64,000 nucleotides of DNA from Perilla frutescens (Eukaryota; Streptophyta; Magnoliopsida; Lamiales; Lamiaceae). The stretch lies in assembly GCA_026008535.1 (NCBI GenBank), contig BRKX01000001.1, positions 38,777,817 through 38,841,816 on the forward strand, written 5' to 3'. The position numbers and the translations under genes are program-made. Under the pieces are notes generated by a model. It made no database searches, had not been told where the DNA came from, and worked only from the letters and a program-made list of their open reading frames with translations. Below, piece by piece: positions 11,174 through 24,306 of this stretch. Position 1 is the stretch's first letter. Each line of letters opens with the position of its first letter.

Positions 11174-12844
11174 ATGAATAATCTGAGTGCTGTTCCTTTC
11201 AATGGAAAGGATGATTTTGGTGATTGGCAAACTAAGATTGAGTGTATTTTGACAAAAGAAAATCTGCAAGATGCTATATTTGAAAGAATTAATGAAAATG
11301 AAGCAGATAAAACCCTTGTTAAATTAAATGCTGGTGCAAGAGCTACAATTTTATTAAACTTAAGCAGTGTTGTTGTTAGGCAAGTTTCTCATCATAGATG
11401 TGCTAAAGATCTGTGGGATGCCTTGACTGCTTTGTTTGTGGCTAATTCTGAAGAGTCTGCATATTCTTTGCAAAACCAAATAATGACTTTTCAAATGGAT
11501 CCCTCTAAAGATATTGATTCAAACATGCATGATTTCAATAAACTTCTGAAAGATTTAAAACTTGCTGGGGATGATACACTTGAAAAATATGCTCCTCAGA
11601 TCCTTCTTGGTGCTATTCCTAAAGTTTTTTCAGAAGTTAAATTAGCCTTAAAATATGGGGGGTCTAAAGTTACATGTGATATGATTGTTTCTGGACTAAA
11701 GGCAAACGAGAATGAGTTGAAAAAGCTTAAGTCCAAACCCTTGCAAAATGAGATCCTATATGTCAACAGAAACAACCACAAGCCCTTTAGACCCAATCCT
11801 GAAAATCCAAGTGACATTGTTGCTGAAAGACACAGGAGGGAATACAACCGAGCTCATAACCTTCCCAGCAACACCAGAACCCACAACCTTTGTGAGATAT
11901 ACTCCCAACACCCCAGAAATCAAAGCCAAGCCCAAAGTTCTGGCCCTTTCCCTACCTCATCTAAGTTTAACCCTCCAAGAAACCAAAACTTCCCTCAAAA
12001 CACTGACTTCAAATCCAAAAAGAATTGTTGGAACTGTGGGAAGCCTGGGCATTACTCTAACAGATGTAAACAACCAAAAAGGGGCAGGGGGTTTGGGAAC
12101 AATCAAGCCAATAATGTCATGTATTTTGATCACCCTGAGCATAATGACAATCATGAAAATGGTGAACTATACATGGTGCATTCTGATTTTCAATTCATAA
12201 ACTTTACAATTGCTGTGTCTGATAATGTGCATGAATCTGAGTGGCTTATAGATTCAGGTTGTACCTTTCATGTCACTCCACACAAGCACATTTTTCAAAA
12301 CTTGCAACTTATAAATTCTGGTGCTGTTGCTTTGGCTGATGGTCAGCAATGTGAAATAATTGGAAGGGGTGATGTATGTCTTAAATTTGAAAATAAAAGC
12401 ATGATTACCCTTCATGATGTCAGATATGTACCAAAGTTGAAATTTAATCTACTAGCTGTCTCCAAACTTGCTGATCAACAACTCTTTGGCTCTGTGAATC
12501 ATAAGTGTTTCCAATTCAGAATGAATTCTATGTTATGCTTTGATGCTCCCAGAAAAGGAGACTTGTATGCTGTTCATGCTTACTCTGTGTCTGTTCATAC
12601 TGCTAATGTGGTGCAAAATGATAAAACAGCTTTGTGGCATGCAAGATTAGGGCATATGAGTAATAAGGGCTTAGAAATTCTAAGAAAATCTGGTGCATTC
12701 AAGCATGATAAGGTTTCCAGCATGTCATTATGTGAGTCATGTTTAATGCGAAAGCAACACAAGTTGCCCTTCCCTGTGTCTGGTCCTTATCCTAAAGCTC
12801 AACTAAGTTCTGGTATTCTTGAGTACATTCATGCAGATGTGTGA
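11174..12844 (+). pseudogene. Element C gag, protease and integrase start
   Basis: One reading frame from ATG 11174 (an in-frame GTG lies 6 bases earlier) covers gag, a CCHC zinc knuckle (CWNCGKPGHYSNRC, residues 285-298), an aspartic protease with its DSG triad at about 12251, the GAG-pre-integrase domain (LWHARLGHMSNKG) and the start of integrase (EYIHADV). It ends at a TGA (12842-12844) where the family has Trp, so TGG to TGA is likely. A one-base insertion follows within about 15 bases, moving the integrase into another frame. The polyprotein would make particle protein, process itself and integrate cDNA. Confidence 0.9.
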
Positions 12845-14678
12845 GGACCCAACACATGGTGGTAATGTATTTTTCTTGTCAATAATTGATGATTTTTCAA
12901 GAAAGACTTGGGTGTTCCTAATGAAAAATAAATCTGAAGTCTTTGAAAAATTTTCTAAGTGGTCTATTGCAATTCAAAACCAAACTAATAAAAGCATCAA
13001 GTGTCTAAGAACAGATAATGGTCTAGAGTTCTGTAATCAACTTATGGATAATTGGTGCACTGATCTTGGGATCAAGAGGCACAAGTCTGTGCCTTACAAC
13101 CCCCAGCAAAATGGGGTTGTTGAAAGGATGAACAGAACTCTCCTGGAGAGAGTTAGAAGCCTCTTGGCTGGTTCATGCCTTGGAGAGAAATTTTGGGGGG
13201 AAGCTCTTATGACTTCTTGTTATCTGGTTAATAGATCTCCCTCAGTTCCTCTACAGGGAAAACTTCCAGAATCTGTGTTCTATGATAAACCTATTTACCT
13301 ATCAAATCTAAAAGTGTTTGGATGCAGTGCTTATGTTCATCAAAAACTCAGTAAAATTGAACCTAGGGCCAGGAAGTGCATATTTCTGGGATATCCTGAT
13401 GGTGTTAAAGGCTACAGACTGTGGGATAAAACTCTGCCTGGATTTAAAACTTGTATCAGTAGGGATGTGTCATTTAATGAATCTGACTTCCCATTCTTAA
13501 ATGAATCCTCACTTTCTGCTGCTCCATGTGAGGTGGAGAAACTTGAATCCCCTGTGTTTTTCCCTGTCTTGCCTAAGGTGGACCCTTCACCACCAGAATT
13601 TCCTGAGTTCAATGTTCCAAATGAACATGTGCATGATAACATTAACCCTTCTGATTCTGCATCCAATCATGACTCTGAATCTGACAAGCATGTGCATGTG
13701 AATGTCTCTGAATCTAAATCTGAATCTGAATATGAACAAACTTTTGAGCATGAACCTGAGCATGTAAACCTTGATAACTATAAACTGTCAAGAGATAGGC
13801 CTAGGAGAACAATTAAGGCTCCCACTAAGTATGATGGATGTAATTTGTCAATGTATGCCTTCAATGTATTCAATAATGTTGATTCATCTGAGCCTAAAAC
13901 ATATAAGGAAGCTATAACATGTGCTGAATCAAATAAATGGAAGGAAGCTATGAAAAGTGAAATGAACTCTCTGCTTGATAACAAAACTTGGGTTCTTGTG
14001 GAAAAACCTGATGCATGCTCTCTAGTTGAATGTAAATGGCTATTTAAAATAAAACAGGAGGTTGATCATGTTAGATACAAAGCAAGGCTTGTTGCAAAGG
14101 GCTTTACCTAAAAAGAAGGCATAGACTATACAGAAATCTTTGCTCCAGTGGTTAAATTTACTACTGTTAGAATTATGCTTGCCTTGACTGCTCATTTTGA
14201 CTGGGAATTGAAACAAATGGATGTGATAACTGCATTCTTGCATGGTGAATTGGAAAATAATATCTATATGAAACAACCTGAAGGCTTTGAAGATAAATCA
14301 TATCCTGATCATGTTTGTTTGCTTAAAAAGTCTCTGTATGGATTAAAACAATCTCCCAGACAATGGAATATTAAGTTTGATACATGCATGAAAAGCCTGA
14401 ACTTTACTAGAAGTCAATTTGATCACTGTTTGTATTACATGAAATCCTCTGTGCCTATGTTCTTGGTGCTTTATGTTGATGATATGCTTCTGATAAGCCC
14501 CTGCCTGAAAACATTGAAGCATGTTCAAACCTGCCTGAGTGAAAACTTCAACATGAAAGATTTGAGAAATGCAAGGAAAATCCTAGGTATGAATATTGAC
14601 AGAGATAGAAGCACACACACACACTATTACTTCATCAATCCTCTTATGTTGAACAAGTGCTTAAAAGATTTGATATAG
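12845..14678 (+). pseudogene. Element C integrase core and reverse transcriptase
   Basis: Frame 12819-14111 holds the integrase catalytic core (CLRTDNGLEF for the second Asp, NGVVERMNR for the Glu) and the start of RT. It ends at TAA 14109-14111, where CAA is expected. The same frame resumes and runs to 14678 with the RT active site LYVDDMLLIS (Tyr-Val-Asp-Asp at 14472-14483, intact). A frameshift near 14615 moves the rest to the next frame. A Ser/Glu/His-rich linker lies between integrase and RT at about 13520-13790. The catalytic residues look intact; the stop and frameshift disable the polyprotein. Confidence 0.9.
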
Positions 14679-15445
14679 ATGTGTGTAAACCTATGAATGT
14701 CCCACTTGCATCCCATTTTCAATTGAGTAAAGATCAGTGTCCCAGAAGTGACACTGACCTGAGTGATATGTCTGGAGTTCCCTATGCTAATGCTCTGGGT
14801 TCTGTTATGTACCTCATGATCAGCACCAGGCCTGATATAGCCAATGCTGTATCCTGTTTAAGTAGGTATATGGCAAACCCTGGGTTGCCCCATTGGGAAG
14901 CTCTTAAGTGGTTACTGAGATATCTTAAGTCCACAGCTTCTCAAGGTCTAATTTTCTCAAAATATTCTGAAGGTGTCAAATGCATTGGCTATGTAGATTC
15001 TAACTATCCCAATGATAGGGATCAAAGAAAGTCTACAACATCATATGTGTTCACTTTATGTGGATCTTGTATAAGTTGGAAATCACAGTTACAAAGTATA
15101 GTTGCCTTGTCCTCCACAGAGTCTGAGTACATTGCAGCTACAGAAGCTGTAAAAGAAGCTATATGGTTGAATGGTGTGTTAACTGAAATTAAGTTCATTG
15201 ATGATAAACCATTACTTTATTCTGACAGCCAATCTGCTATCCAACTTTGTAAGAACCCAGTCTTTCATGATAGAACAAAGCATATTGGTGTAAGATATCA
15301 TTTCATAATAGACATAGTAGAGAAAGGAGAAGTATTGCTGGATAAGATCCCATCTGAATTCAACCCTGCGGATATGGGCACTAAGTGCCTACCAGTTGCA
15401 AAGCTGGAAGCCTGCAAAAAGTCCTTGAACATGGACTTAGGTTGA
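14657..15445 (+). pseudogene. Element C end of RT and RNase H
   Basis: Frame of 262 codons with the Copia RT C-terminus and RNase H: ALGSVMYLMISTRPDIA, then the RNase H landmarks YVDSNYPNDRDQRKSTTSY, SSTESEYIAATEA and DSQSAIQLCKNP. It ends in ADMGTKCLP followed by a normal stop. It is cut off from the upstream RT by the frameshift near 14615. RNase H removes the RNA template during reverse transcription. Confidence 0.9.
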
Positions 15446-15795
15446 ACCAAACTTGGAGATGCTTTGAGTTATCCTGACCTGAAGTCAGGGTAACAACTGA
15501 GCCCCTTGGGCAGTGTACATACATGGTTATTTCCCCTTTGGTGCAAAAGCTAGGTTGATTCAAGTTAAATGAAGGTCAATGATCTTGTGAGACCTGAGAC
15601 TTGTATCTATGATTTGGGTTGGTCTCTTGTGTTGAGACTGGATTGAATACGCATAGTGTTCCTTCCTCCCTCTCTTAGTCTGTCTTTGTGATAAACTTAA
15701 GAGTAAAAATCATAAGGCAATGATGATATTCCTTTGTTTTTTTTTGGCAGGTAGCTCCTTGGTGACAGGAAATACCAATAGGGCCAAAGGTGGAA
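15446..15795 (+). other. Element C 3' untranslated region and polypurine tract
   Basis: Noncoding. The last bases, about 15785-15795 (AAAGGTGGAA), form the polypurine tract that primes plus-strand DNA, directly before the right LTR. Confidence 0.75.
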
Positions 15796-16644
15796 TGTTG
15801 GTGTTGGCCCAATTGTATTTCTCGCCCCAGTTCCTAATTAAATATCCTACCCGGCCCAAGCCCTAAACCCCAAACCCTACCCAACGGTCCATCTCCCTCA
15901 TTACTCCTCTTAATTGAAGCCGCTGCTTCTCGATGCTCTAGAAGCCTCTTTAACAGGCGATGGATCCGCCTCCTCCATCATCGCTCACTTCACAGTTCTA
16001 TCTAGCATTCACTCTCTCTCTTTCTGGATTTTCTCAGCTCGCTCTCACGGTTTCTCTTGCCGGAATCTTGTGTGTTGATTCATGTTTGGCATATGAGTGT
16101 TGGGAGGAGCTTTGGTTGAGAGAGAAAGATTGAGCGACGCCCGCCCCCTTCAAAGCCTAGCCGCCGCTTTCTCTTCCCCTTGCCCCTGGTTTGGGTGTCT
16201 CTTGTCGCCGGAGTTGCTAGAGCCACCGTTCGTGGGAAAATCTTAGCCAAACCGTGCCTAGGGCAAACTTTTCCCACCGATTGATTCTCTGATTCATACT
16301 ATCTCTGGCTGTTCTATTCTCTGTTGTGGTTATTTACAATATCTCTGGATCTAACTTGTTCTATTTTCTGTACTTGCAGCACAGAAGCCCTATTGCCCCT
16401 AGCCTGTGAAGAAGATCTGTAGATCCACCTGATCTACACCTCTGAGGCTCTGTCCAAAGCAAAGAACAAACTGAAGCCCAAGCTATGAAGCTTCATTGCT
16501 GCTGTTCCTCCCGTAAATCTTCTGTAATAGCTGTATAGCCATTCTTCTGTAATTTTTGGCCTTAGCTACTTGAGTAGCAAGTGTTTGAGGCCGCTAGAGC
16601 AGGGAAACCAAGTAGTGTAACCCTGGCTAGGCGATACCACAACA
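15796..16644 (+). repeat. Right LTR of element C
   Basis: 849 bp, same edges as the left LTR with about 30 scattered substitutions and no length change. Confidence 0.95.
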
Positions 16645-16672
16645 GGCACTATGTGTTTTTCTTAGATGATTA
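16645..16672 (+). pseudogene. 28-bp island of element B integrase between C and D
   Basis: After the GGCAC duplication of C, the sequence reads YVFFLDDY in B's integrase frame and stops at the left edge of D. The same frame continues after D at 56759. Confidence 0.85.
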
Positions 16673-19600
16673 TGTTGGGTTTCTATACTGAAGAGCTTGT
16701 CTTTGTATACATTAAACAATATTAAGATGAAATGGATTGAATAATAATTACAGTCATTGTTTGTACATTTATTTATTGTTATATTTATGTACATGCTTCC
16801 ATATACTTGCATTGTAGATGATATGGTGTGGGTGAACACATAGTAAAGATCATATCATTGGATTCCTTGCAAAGTATTAAAAGGCTCGCAGTTTAGATGG
16901 TCCTGAACCAACCATTGTATACAGTAGAATAATCTGATATTTAGTTTATCTTGACTAGCTGATTATTCTGAAATACTTGTGTGTGTATTAAGGAGAATCA
17001 CGATAGGATACTGTTCTCTGTTCTGACCCTAAAGGGAGAGAATAAAGATCCATAGAGTTTGAGTTCTTAACCCATGTATAGTGGCGAACATATATATATT
17101 ATGTCTACTGCTTTGATTTATCAATGACTGAGATTCTTGATAGAATCAATAACCTCGATATTTTGGGCAGTAACATATACGTATATGATGGTTCGTGCAT
17201 TGTATATGGTAACCATGTCCTGGTTAATCAGGTTGATGATGTCCTCTTAAGGAAGCACAAAGATCATGGAAGCCCTGCAGATAGAATAATAATTTATTCT
17301 TAACATGATACGGAAGTTGTGCAGTACTACTCAAGGAACAAGATATTAATTAATTATAGCTGTCAGAAGCTTGTATAATGTTTGGTGTTTATTTGTAGTG
17401 TTTTGCTGTATAATTTTGCATGTTTCATTTGTATTTTCTAGTATTTTGTTCTAGCTTACCTATAGGTTTGTGCGATTTTATTCTCTACTACTCTTATGGT
17501 GGAATAAGCTAAGTTTTGGAAAATTTGAGCTATTCGTACGCAATATTTCAATTTTTAGGTAATAAGGTGGCACGGCGCGAAGATAGGCCGGAAGAGATGA
17601 GCCCGGACCGGAAGAGATGCACCCGGAAGGAGGAGCAACAACCCCGCTGCCGCGCACCTTGAAGACAAAGCAAGCCCCGCGGCCGCGCGAGGGTGCTCTT
17701 GGCGGAGACACCCCGCGGACGCGGAGCCCCCCGCGGGCGCACGCATGCCATGCCCTCCGCGGGTGCGCGGTGTCCCGCGGGCGCGCGATCTGCTCTGTTC
17801 GACCCGATCATACCATTCTACACTCGTCTCTTGCCCCCTCTTCTAGAATGAACATATTCCTCTTCTTCCCTCCTCATTTTGGAGACAAGCAACCCTTGAG
17901 ACACCCTAATCTAGCACTAGGGAGTAGGGATTAATTCCCCTAAGCCTACTTTGTGGACTTTTTCTCCACAAAATCCTCCTCCCAAATCTCTCACAATTAA
18001 TGTCCATCACCATCACCTTTCCTCTCTCCTCCCACCATACATCTCACCATAGCCTCTAGCTCTCTCTTCTCTCCCTCTCACACGTTTCTCTCTCTCCCCT
18101 CTCAATTTTTATTAGATTTTGGGGGACATCAACATCTACCATCATTCACTCTCATTCACTCTCACCCCAAACCCATACCATTCTCTCCATTCTCTCTCTC
18201 TTTTCACACACACTACACACACTAAATCTCTACACCTCCATTCCTCACCATTTTAACCATCAACACCACCATAAAGGAGAAGAGGAGAAGAGGGAGAAGA
18301 AGGGAACTAAGCCAAGCTAGGAGAAGGGAAGACGAGAAAGGCCTGACGACGAGCATCCGCGGAAGCTAAGCTCGAAGGAGGTTTCTCTTGTATTCTCTTT
18401 ACATTTCTTGGATGTTTGTGGGGATTTGTCCCAAAACTATTGAAGGATACTTAATATTGTAGAAGTTTGAGTTATTTACATTTGATTTATGAGATGACTT
18501 TCTTCTATGGTATTTGTGTTGTTTTGAACATGTTTAGTGGCTAATCTCTCTATTAGGGGGTAGAGGATTGATGTGGTTTTGATCTATGCTTGTTCTTGAT
18601 TAATTGCTATTGTTGGAATTGTGCCTTTTCATGTTTAGGTACTTGATCACTACTTGAACATTGATAGGATTTAGAGGAGTCTTGATTGTGAATCTAAATC
18701 CAGAAATTGGTTCCTTCAACGTTAGGTGCATGGGGTTCTTAAGCCTAATATGTTAATCTTGCATGTATGATATAGCTAAGAGAAGTTTAATGGATAGACG
18801 GTGACAAGAATTGAAGTTAAACTAATTGGAAGGGTCTATCATATTTGTGAGAATAACATTATCAACTTGGCTTAAGCATAGTGATAAAACCATTGAGAGA
18901 ATCTACACCCTAATACCTTAATCAAGCTTATTTCCTCTAATCTCAATTTAATTTATGTTGTTGCATCTCATCATCTTGCTTTATTGTCCATTTCAAATTC
19001 CTAGCATAACCATCATCAAGCCCCTTGTTCGAATGTTTAGATTTTATTCTAGTAGTTTTGTCAAAAGCATGTGTAGTATTTAGATAATTCTTTCACATAA
19101 AGTCTTTCTTGAGAGATCGACTCGGGTTAAGCTTATCGCCTCTACAATTGACCCCGTCTAATTGTGGGTGTGGTCCTAAGTAGTTGTCTAGCAAGCATAA
19201 ACCGGAAATTATAAGTGTAAATTTGGACCCAATCATATAATTAATTAATGGACATTATATCTTAACCATGGGGAATGACTGAACTAAAGGAGAAAACATA
19301 TTCGCAAATATGTATTAAATTAGTAAGTTAGTATTATTTCTTTAGTGGAATAAAAATAATACTTAATTTATTTTTATTTATATCCATCTCTTGGATATTA
19401 GAAATTAAATAAATTAGAAGGGCAATTTAATATTCTTCTAGATCCCTGTTGTAGCCCAATATAACCTAAGTGGACTAGGAATAGAACAAGAATTGGAGGC
19501 CCAAACCTTTATAGGGTTGGAAGATGGAAATTTCGCCCCCCTCCCTTATAATAAGGGAGGGGGCCACGAAATTTCACACAACAATACAGCCCCTCTCTCG

Positions 19601-19988
19601 AGCTCTCTTGATTCACAGGTTATCCACAATCGTTTCGTAGTTTGCAGCCCACCCTGCATCTAAACAAGGTCCGGGAATACAGTTAAAGATCAAGAAGTAG
19701 AATATGAGAGCTACGTAATTTTCAAACATCATGATGATTAGATAAGATTGAGTGTTCTCCATCAACAACGGGATTAGACCGTAATTCCGTGAGCAACCCG
19801 ACAGAGTTTGTAAGTACCGGTTTCGATAAACTCTATTTTCTTTCCACTGCAATAGAATCGAAATTGGATTTGCATGTTAATTCAACATAGGATAATTAAT
19901 GTCACACATAAAATTATGATTTGTATGATCTTAGAATTAATGGCATCCAAATAGATCATGTGGGGTACAATTTGGAAAAACCCCAACA
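16673..19988 (+). repeat. Left LTR of element D, split by a solo LTR
   Basis: Pairs with 55265-56758. Parts are 16673-17378 and 19241-19988, separated by the insertion at 17379-19235 and its duplicated TATAA. Ends CCCCAACA, two bases before the primer-binding site. Confidence 0.92.
17379..19235 (+). mobile_element. Solo LTR of an unidentified LTR retrotransposon
   Basis: 1857 bp beginning TGTTTGGTG and ending GACCCAATCA, flanked by perfect TATAA duplications (17374-17378 and 19236-19240). There is no internal coding domain and no paired LTR, so recombination between two LTRs probably left this one. It has a GC-rich block at 17570-17800 and a CT-rich tract near 18055-18110. The size and a CTACAATTGACCCCG motif near the end would suit a Gypsy LTR, but the superfamily is a guess. 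ORFs in the GC-rich block are not genes. Confidence 0.85.
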
Positions 19989-19990
19989 AT

Positions 19991-20002
19991 TGGTATCAGA
20001 GC
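19991..20002 (+). other. Primer-binding site of element D
   Basis: TGGTATCAGAGC, tRNA-iMet type, two bases after the left LTR. Confidence 0.9.
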
Positions 20003-20071
20003 AGGTTTTGGCTGTGCTATAGAATTAATTCGAAGGATAAGGGCCAATTGTCCATTGAACTTATTTGGGGA

Positions 20072-21029
20072 TGAAGTTACATAAACTGTGCGGTCATGTT
20101 CATCATCATGTACTTGAAAATTATTGTGAACATGTAAGGTCAGAATGTAAAAACTTAAGCAAACAAAGAACACAAGGTTTGTAACCCTGTTCGATCAATT
20201 GATCTACGTCAGGGGGACTTATCAAGTTCGTGAGAAACATTTTACTACTCCATTGAATGGTTACAAAGGCTATTACACGAAGACTCCCGTCACTCGACCC
20301 ATTTCCTACCCAGTTCAACCTCTTTCACTAAACTGTATTACGAGCTCCCCTCATAACCTAGAATCCCTCTAGTTCCCACAGAAAATCTCTCCCGAGACTC
20401 CTCTAAGTGTGTGTGAAAGTGAGTTTCAAACACAGACTACAAACGCAATGATCCAACCGATCAAACCTAGCCTACCCGAATACTATATGCTTTGAATATG
20501 AAGTCTTTTAACTCTCAGTCCTTCTGTGTATTCGTAAAAATTCGTGTGACCTAAACTAGTCTGAATCCCAGGCTATTTATAAGAAACAGTTATAGCCTAA
20601 ACAAGGTATTCAGATGTCATATTTAGACTAGGATTTAACAAAGAAACAATTTCCTTATATAAATTGGAATTTCCTAGTTTAGATGTCTTCCTTGAATAGA
20701 ACTCCTTCTTTCCTTCGTGATCTCCATCACGAACAAGGCAGCTTCTATTCTGAAATGTCCATCTTGAATCTGCAGCTTCAACTCGTTGAATCTAGCATGA
20801 CACGTTTCTTGAAAACTCTCTGGACAACCATTTATATGATCATATATCTGAACATGATAAAGTACATGTCTTGATCTTCAATCAGATTGGCAGCGGAATG
20901 TTCACAGAAATGTCCAGAACATGTTATTCGAACATGAATAACCAAAACTTTTTGTGTTCTTTTGAGATTGCCATAAAATCTAAACAGATAATGACAATCC
21001 CGAACACTTTAGTGCAGATGGCACTAACA
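20072..21029 (-). repeat. 3' LTR of element E
   Basis: 958 bp. On the minus strand it starts TGTTAGTGCCATC and ends GTAACTTCA. Same length as 46116-47073, with scattered substitutions. Small ORFs inside are not genes. Confidence 0.93.
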
Positions 21030-21438
21030 ATCTCCCTCTTCGTCTTTATCTGGTTGCAAATCAGCTCTATGTTTTAAAAGAACACAACCCTTGAACTGTA
21101 GGATAATGTACTTAAAAACATACTTGGATGTTGTAAAGAACATCATATGACTCAGTTGTGTTTCACTTTGTTATCAGCTTGTACCTGCTCTGCTATATTG
21201 ATTTTTTCTTTATATTTTTTTATCTTTTGATAGCAGTTTCAATTTTTAGCATATATGAATCATATAGGGAAGAAAAATCTATTCCATAACAAAATAGCTA
21301 ATACAAGCTATTAGAACAAAAACAAAATATCTTGCAAAACGTGATACAAGATAAGTAGAACAGAAATTAATAAAAACTTATATTGCATTATTCCCCCTAT
21401 TTGCCAGCGAAAAAGGTAAAGGAGTAATAAACCAGCAA

Positions 21439-23822
21439 CTACTCGGATTTGTCAGGGTCTTGATCAGCATCATCTTGTTCAGATCCTCCTTCTGCTTCAG
21501 AACCTTCTTCTTCATTTTCAGCTTATGTCTCTTCATCAGCCTCTTCTTCGGTCTCAGCTTCCTCTTCCTCATCAACTTCTTCTTCAACAACCTCCTGCTC
21601 TTCTTTATGACCCTCTTCTACAGTCTCTTCTTGGATAGCTTCATCTTCCTTCTCTTGTGCTGCAGTCTGTGTTTTTCCTTACTTTGATGCTGGTGTAGAC
21701 TTCTTCTGAGCAGCAGCTTCGACAATACTTGCAAGTTTGTGCAAGTTATGAACATTCTTAGGAACATCTGCTGCTGGGGAGGTAAAATCTTCTCCTGATG
21801 AAAGATCATCAATCATTTCTTGAATCTTCATCTTCTCAGAAGTATGCTCAAAAATCAGACGAGCGTGAAACTCCAAGTTTCTCTCTAAAAACTTCAGCAC
21901 AACACTTTTAGGTGAGGATTCTTCAACTGTATCATCCATTCCTTTCTTGGATGACAGGTACCATTTGAACTGGAGGCAAAGATGAGGATCTCCTATCTTA
22001 GGAGCAACCTTGATCACAAGAGGCTTGTGGAGAGGAACAACTTTATCCTTCTTGGAAGAGACATTCTTCTTTTATTGCTTGATTAGGCTGTAGATCAATG
22101 AAGGATAGCATAGAGGCCCTTGACCACTGTAGATTCAGCATTGCTGATGATCTTGCCGAACATAAACTCGCCATAATTGAACTATTTTCTAGTTCCAAGG
22201 TGATACAGAAACTTCCCTTGAGCTTGAGTCACTACTGCTCTGTGCTTTGTGGGTAGCCAATTGTGGATCAAAATCCTAAACAGAGCACCATACTTGTGAG
22301 TCATCTTAGAAGTTGGAATAGTCTATGTATGTGATGACCATTTGTTGTAGATGCCCTGGGTCAGTTCCTCAGCAACCATCCCCCAGTCATCAATCTCCTT
22401 GTACTCTCCCTCAGATGCACATCCTAGGAATTCATTAATGAGATCTGGAGAAAACTGCAGCATCTCTCCTTCAACAAACACTTTCTGAAAATCTTCAGAC
22501 TCAGGATCATCAATCTCTTTGGTTAGATTACAGTAGAACTCAGACACAACCTTAGGCACAAACTCTTGCACCTTCTGCACGGTTCCTAAAAGACCAGCTT
22601 TCTCCAACAAGGTATACACACCAGTGGCCAACAGTGTATCTTTGTCAAGCTTCTTCTTAGAGATCATTGGCCGCTGCTTCATCTTTTCCCACAAATCAGC
22701 ATGCTTTGAGGAATGAAGGATAGATTGACTTGAAGTACCTGGAACACGAACAACATGTTTGAGTGCTTCAGACTCATGTTCACTTGATTGTGAGTAAACA
22801 TCTTTAGGTACATCTTCCGGCTGAGCAGCTTTCTTGGCTTTCTTAGAAGGACCAGTCGTTTCAACAGCTTTCCTTTTCTTTATCAACACAGCAGTGGATG
22901 GTGGAGTGGTGGAAGCTTGGCTTCGAGTCACAGGAGTTCTGGGCACTAACTGCACCACAACAGTAGAGGTCTTCTTTCTGGGGGTTTTTTTTTTCTTGAC
23001 AGATGATCTAGCAAATGGATCATATTGAGCAGATGCAAACAACTTATCCTGTTGTGGAACATGAGTCTTCTCAGCAGATTTAGAGGATAAACTCTGAACA
23101 GTTACTTTCTCTATTGGATCAGCAGCTAAAGGTCTGTGAATGACCTTCTTCTTTCCTTTTGCAAGAGCAGCTGCTATGGATTTCATCTTCAGACTTAATG
23201 GAATATCATTTTCTCTGTCTTCATCATCACTTTCTGCAGTAGAAGGTTGAGCATGCAAATTTAGCACAACGTTCCCTGGAGTACATGTTTCCGCAGTGCT
23301 CTTCTCTGCAGCATGTGTAGGCACATCTGAAGGCTTAACTGGATCATCAACAACAGATCCCTTCTTTTTCTGAAGGCCTTGAGCAGCAGGTGCTGTGACG
23401 ATCTTCTTTGATGAAGGGACTGTAGTCTTCTTAGTTTTCTTGACTGCAGTTCCCTTTGTTCTTGCCTTCTTTTTGTTGACATCGTATGACTTCGCGGCTT
23501 TCTTCAAAAGATCTTGGATTGAAAGACTTTGGGTCTTTGTTTTCTTCGCAAAAGAAGTAATTTCTTGCTCTTCTGTTTTCATATCTTCTTCCTCGTCGTC
23601 TCCATGGAATGTTTCAATGAATTCTTCTGTATCTTTGCTCGAAGACTCATCACGAAGTACTCTTTGAACAGGCTTCTTGTATGTTGATTCACCTCAAACT
23701 TGTCTGTCAAACTCATCCTCCTCGTAGAAATGGCCTTGAGGTTTGGAATATTTAACTTTTCCATACCTCATTATGGGCTTTACAACTTTCTTGGGACATA
23801 CAAGTTTTTGTTTCGGAGCCAT
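21439..23822 (-). pseudogene. Element E extra ORF, plant transposon protein / env-like type
   Basis: Starts at ATG 23822 (MAPKQKLVCPKK). A break lies near 23693. The main 419-codon frame (23582-22323) is Lys/Ser/Thr-rich and basic (likely disordered), then enters the conserved domain: LLEKAGLLGTVQKVQEFVPK, SEFYCNL, FSPDLINEFLG. A stop, a frame change and a further segment (22017-21679) follow, then a Glu-rich acidic tail ending at a TAG (21439-21441). Sireviruses carry such an ORF after RNase H; its role is unproven. It resembles the three extra ORFs of element F but is much diverged. Stops and frameshifts make it nonfunctional. Confidence 0.75.
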
Positions 23823-23969
23823 TAGAAATATATGGGTATATGACAGGGATAAACAACAAGAAAATTAATGGCAAACAAGGGATGAAACGAAGAAAGCTTA
23901 GAGGTTTTATCAAGAGAAAAGGGTTTTTTATTTAAGAAATTTGAAAAGTGAACGTTCTCTCTAAACGAC

Positions 23970-23972
<3 letters not shown>

Positions 23973-24017
<45 letters not shown>
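23973..24017. repeat. (AT)n microsatellite
   Basis: Pure TA alternation of about 45 bp upstream (minus strand) of element E's extra ORF. The adjacent minus-strand ORF with an Ile/Tyr run is an artefact of it. Confidence 0.95.
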
Positions 24018-24019
<2 letters not shown>

Positions 24020-24306
24020 AGTATTCCATTCATAGAATAAACTCAGGTTTTCGTTAGACCAAGAAATCGAAGGAAAATTCTGGAAAATCAGAGATGACGA
24101 TAGCACGTCAGAACTAGCCATTGACAAAGATGTACTCAGGGTTTGAATCATGATCATGTATATCTGTAGGAACATTTATGGGAATGTTCAGTCCCATTGT
24201 GCAGGAATGGTTCTTTCCTGCTGAGTGTGAATTAGACACACTCATACCCCTCTTCTTGGTTTTACTGAACCAAGCACACCCCAAGGGCTGCTCTGAGTTT
24301 CTCAAA

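Larger units (their letters stand above)
9563..16644 (+). mobile_element. Element C: complete-length Ty1/Copia with two 849-bp LTRs
   Basis: LTRs at 9563-10411 and 15796-16644, both exactly 849 bp, starting TGTTGGTGTTGG and ending CCACAACA. Flanking 5-bp duplications are GACAC (9558-9562) and GGCAC (16645-16649), one mismatch. Primer-binding site, gag, protease, integrase, RT, RNase H and polypurine tract are all present in Copia order. By eye I count about 30 differences between the LTRs (roughly 3.5%), mostly transitions, so this is a fairly recent insertion. Pol has stops and frameshifts. Lineage looks Tork/Tnt1-like. Confidence 0.95.

Noticed and set aside
17554..17934. GC-rich ORFs on both strands (63-105 codons)
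   Set aside because: They overlap on both strands in a GC-rich block of a solo LTR and show no domain; stop-poor composition explains them.
21460..21687. 75-codon plus-strand ORF rich in Phe and Leu, looking like a membrane protein
   Set aside because: It is the reverse complement of the Glu-rich acidic tail of element E's extra ORF.
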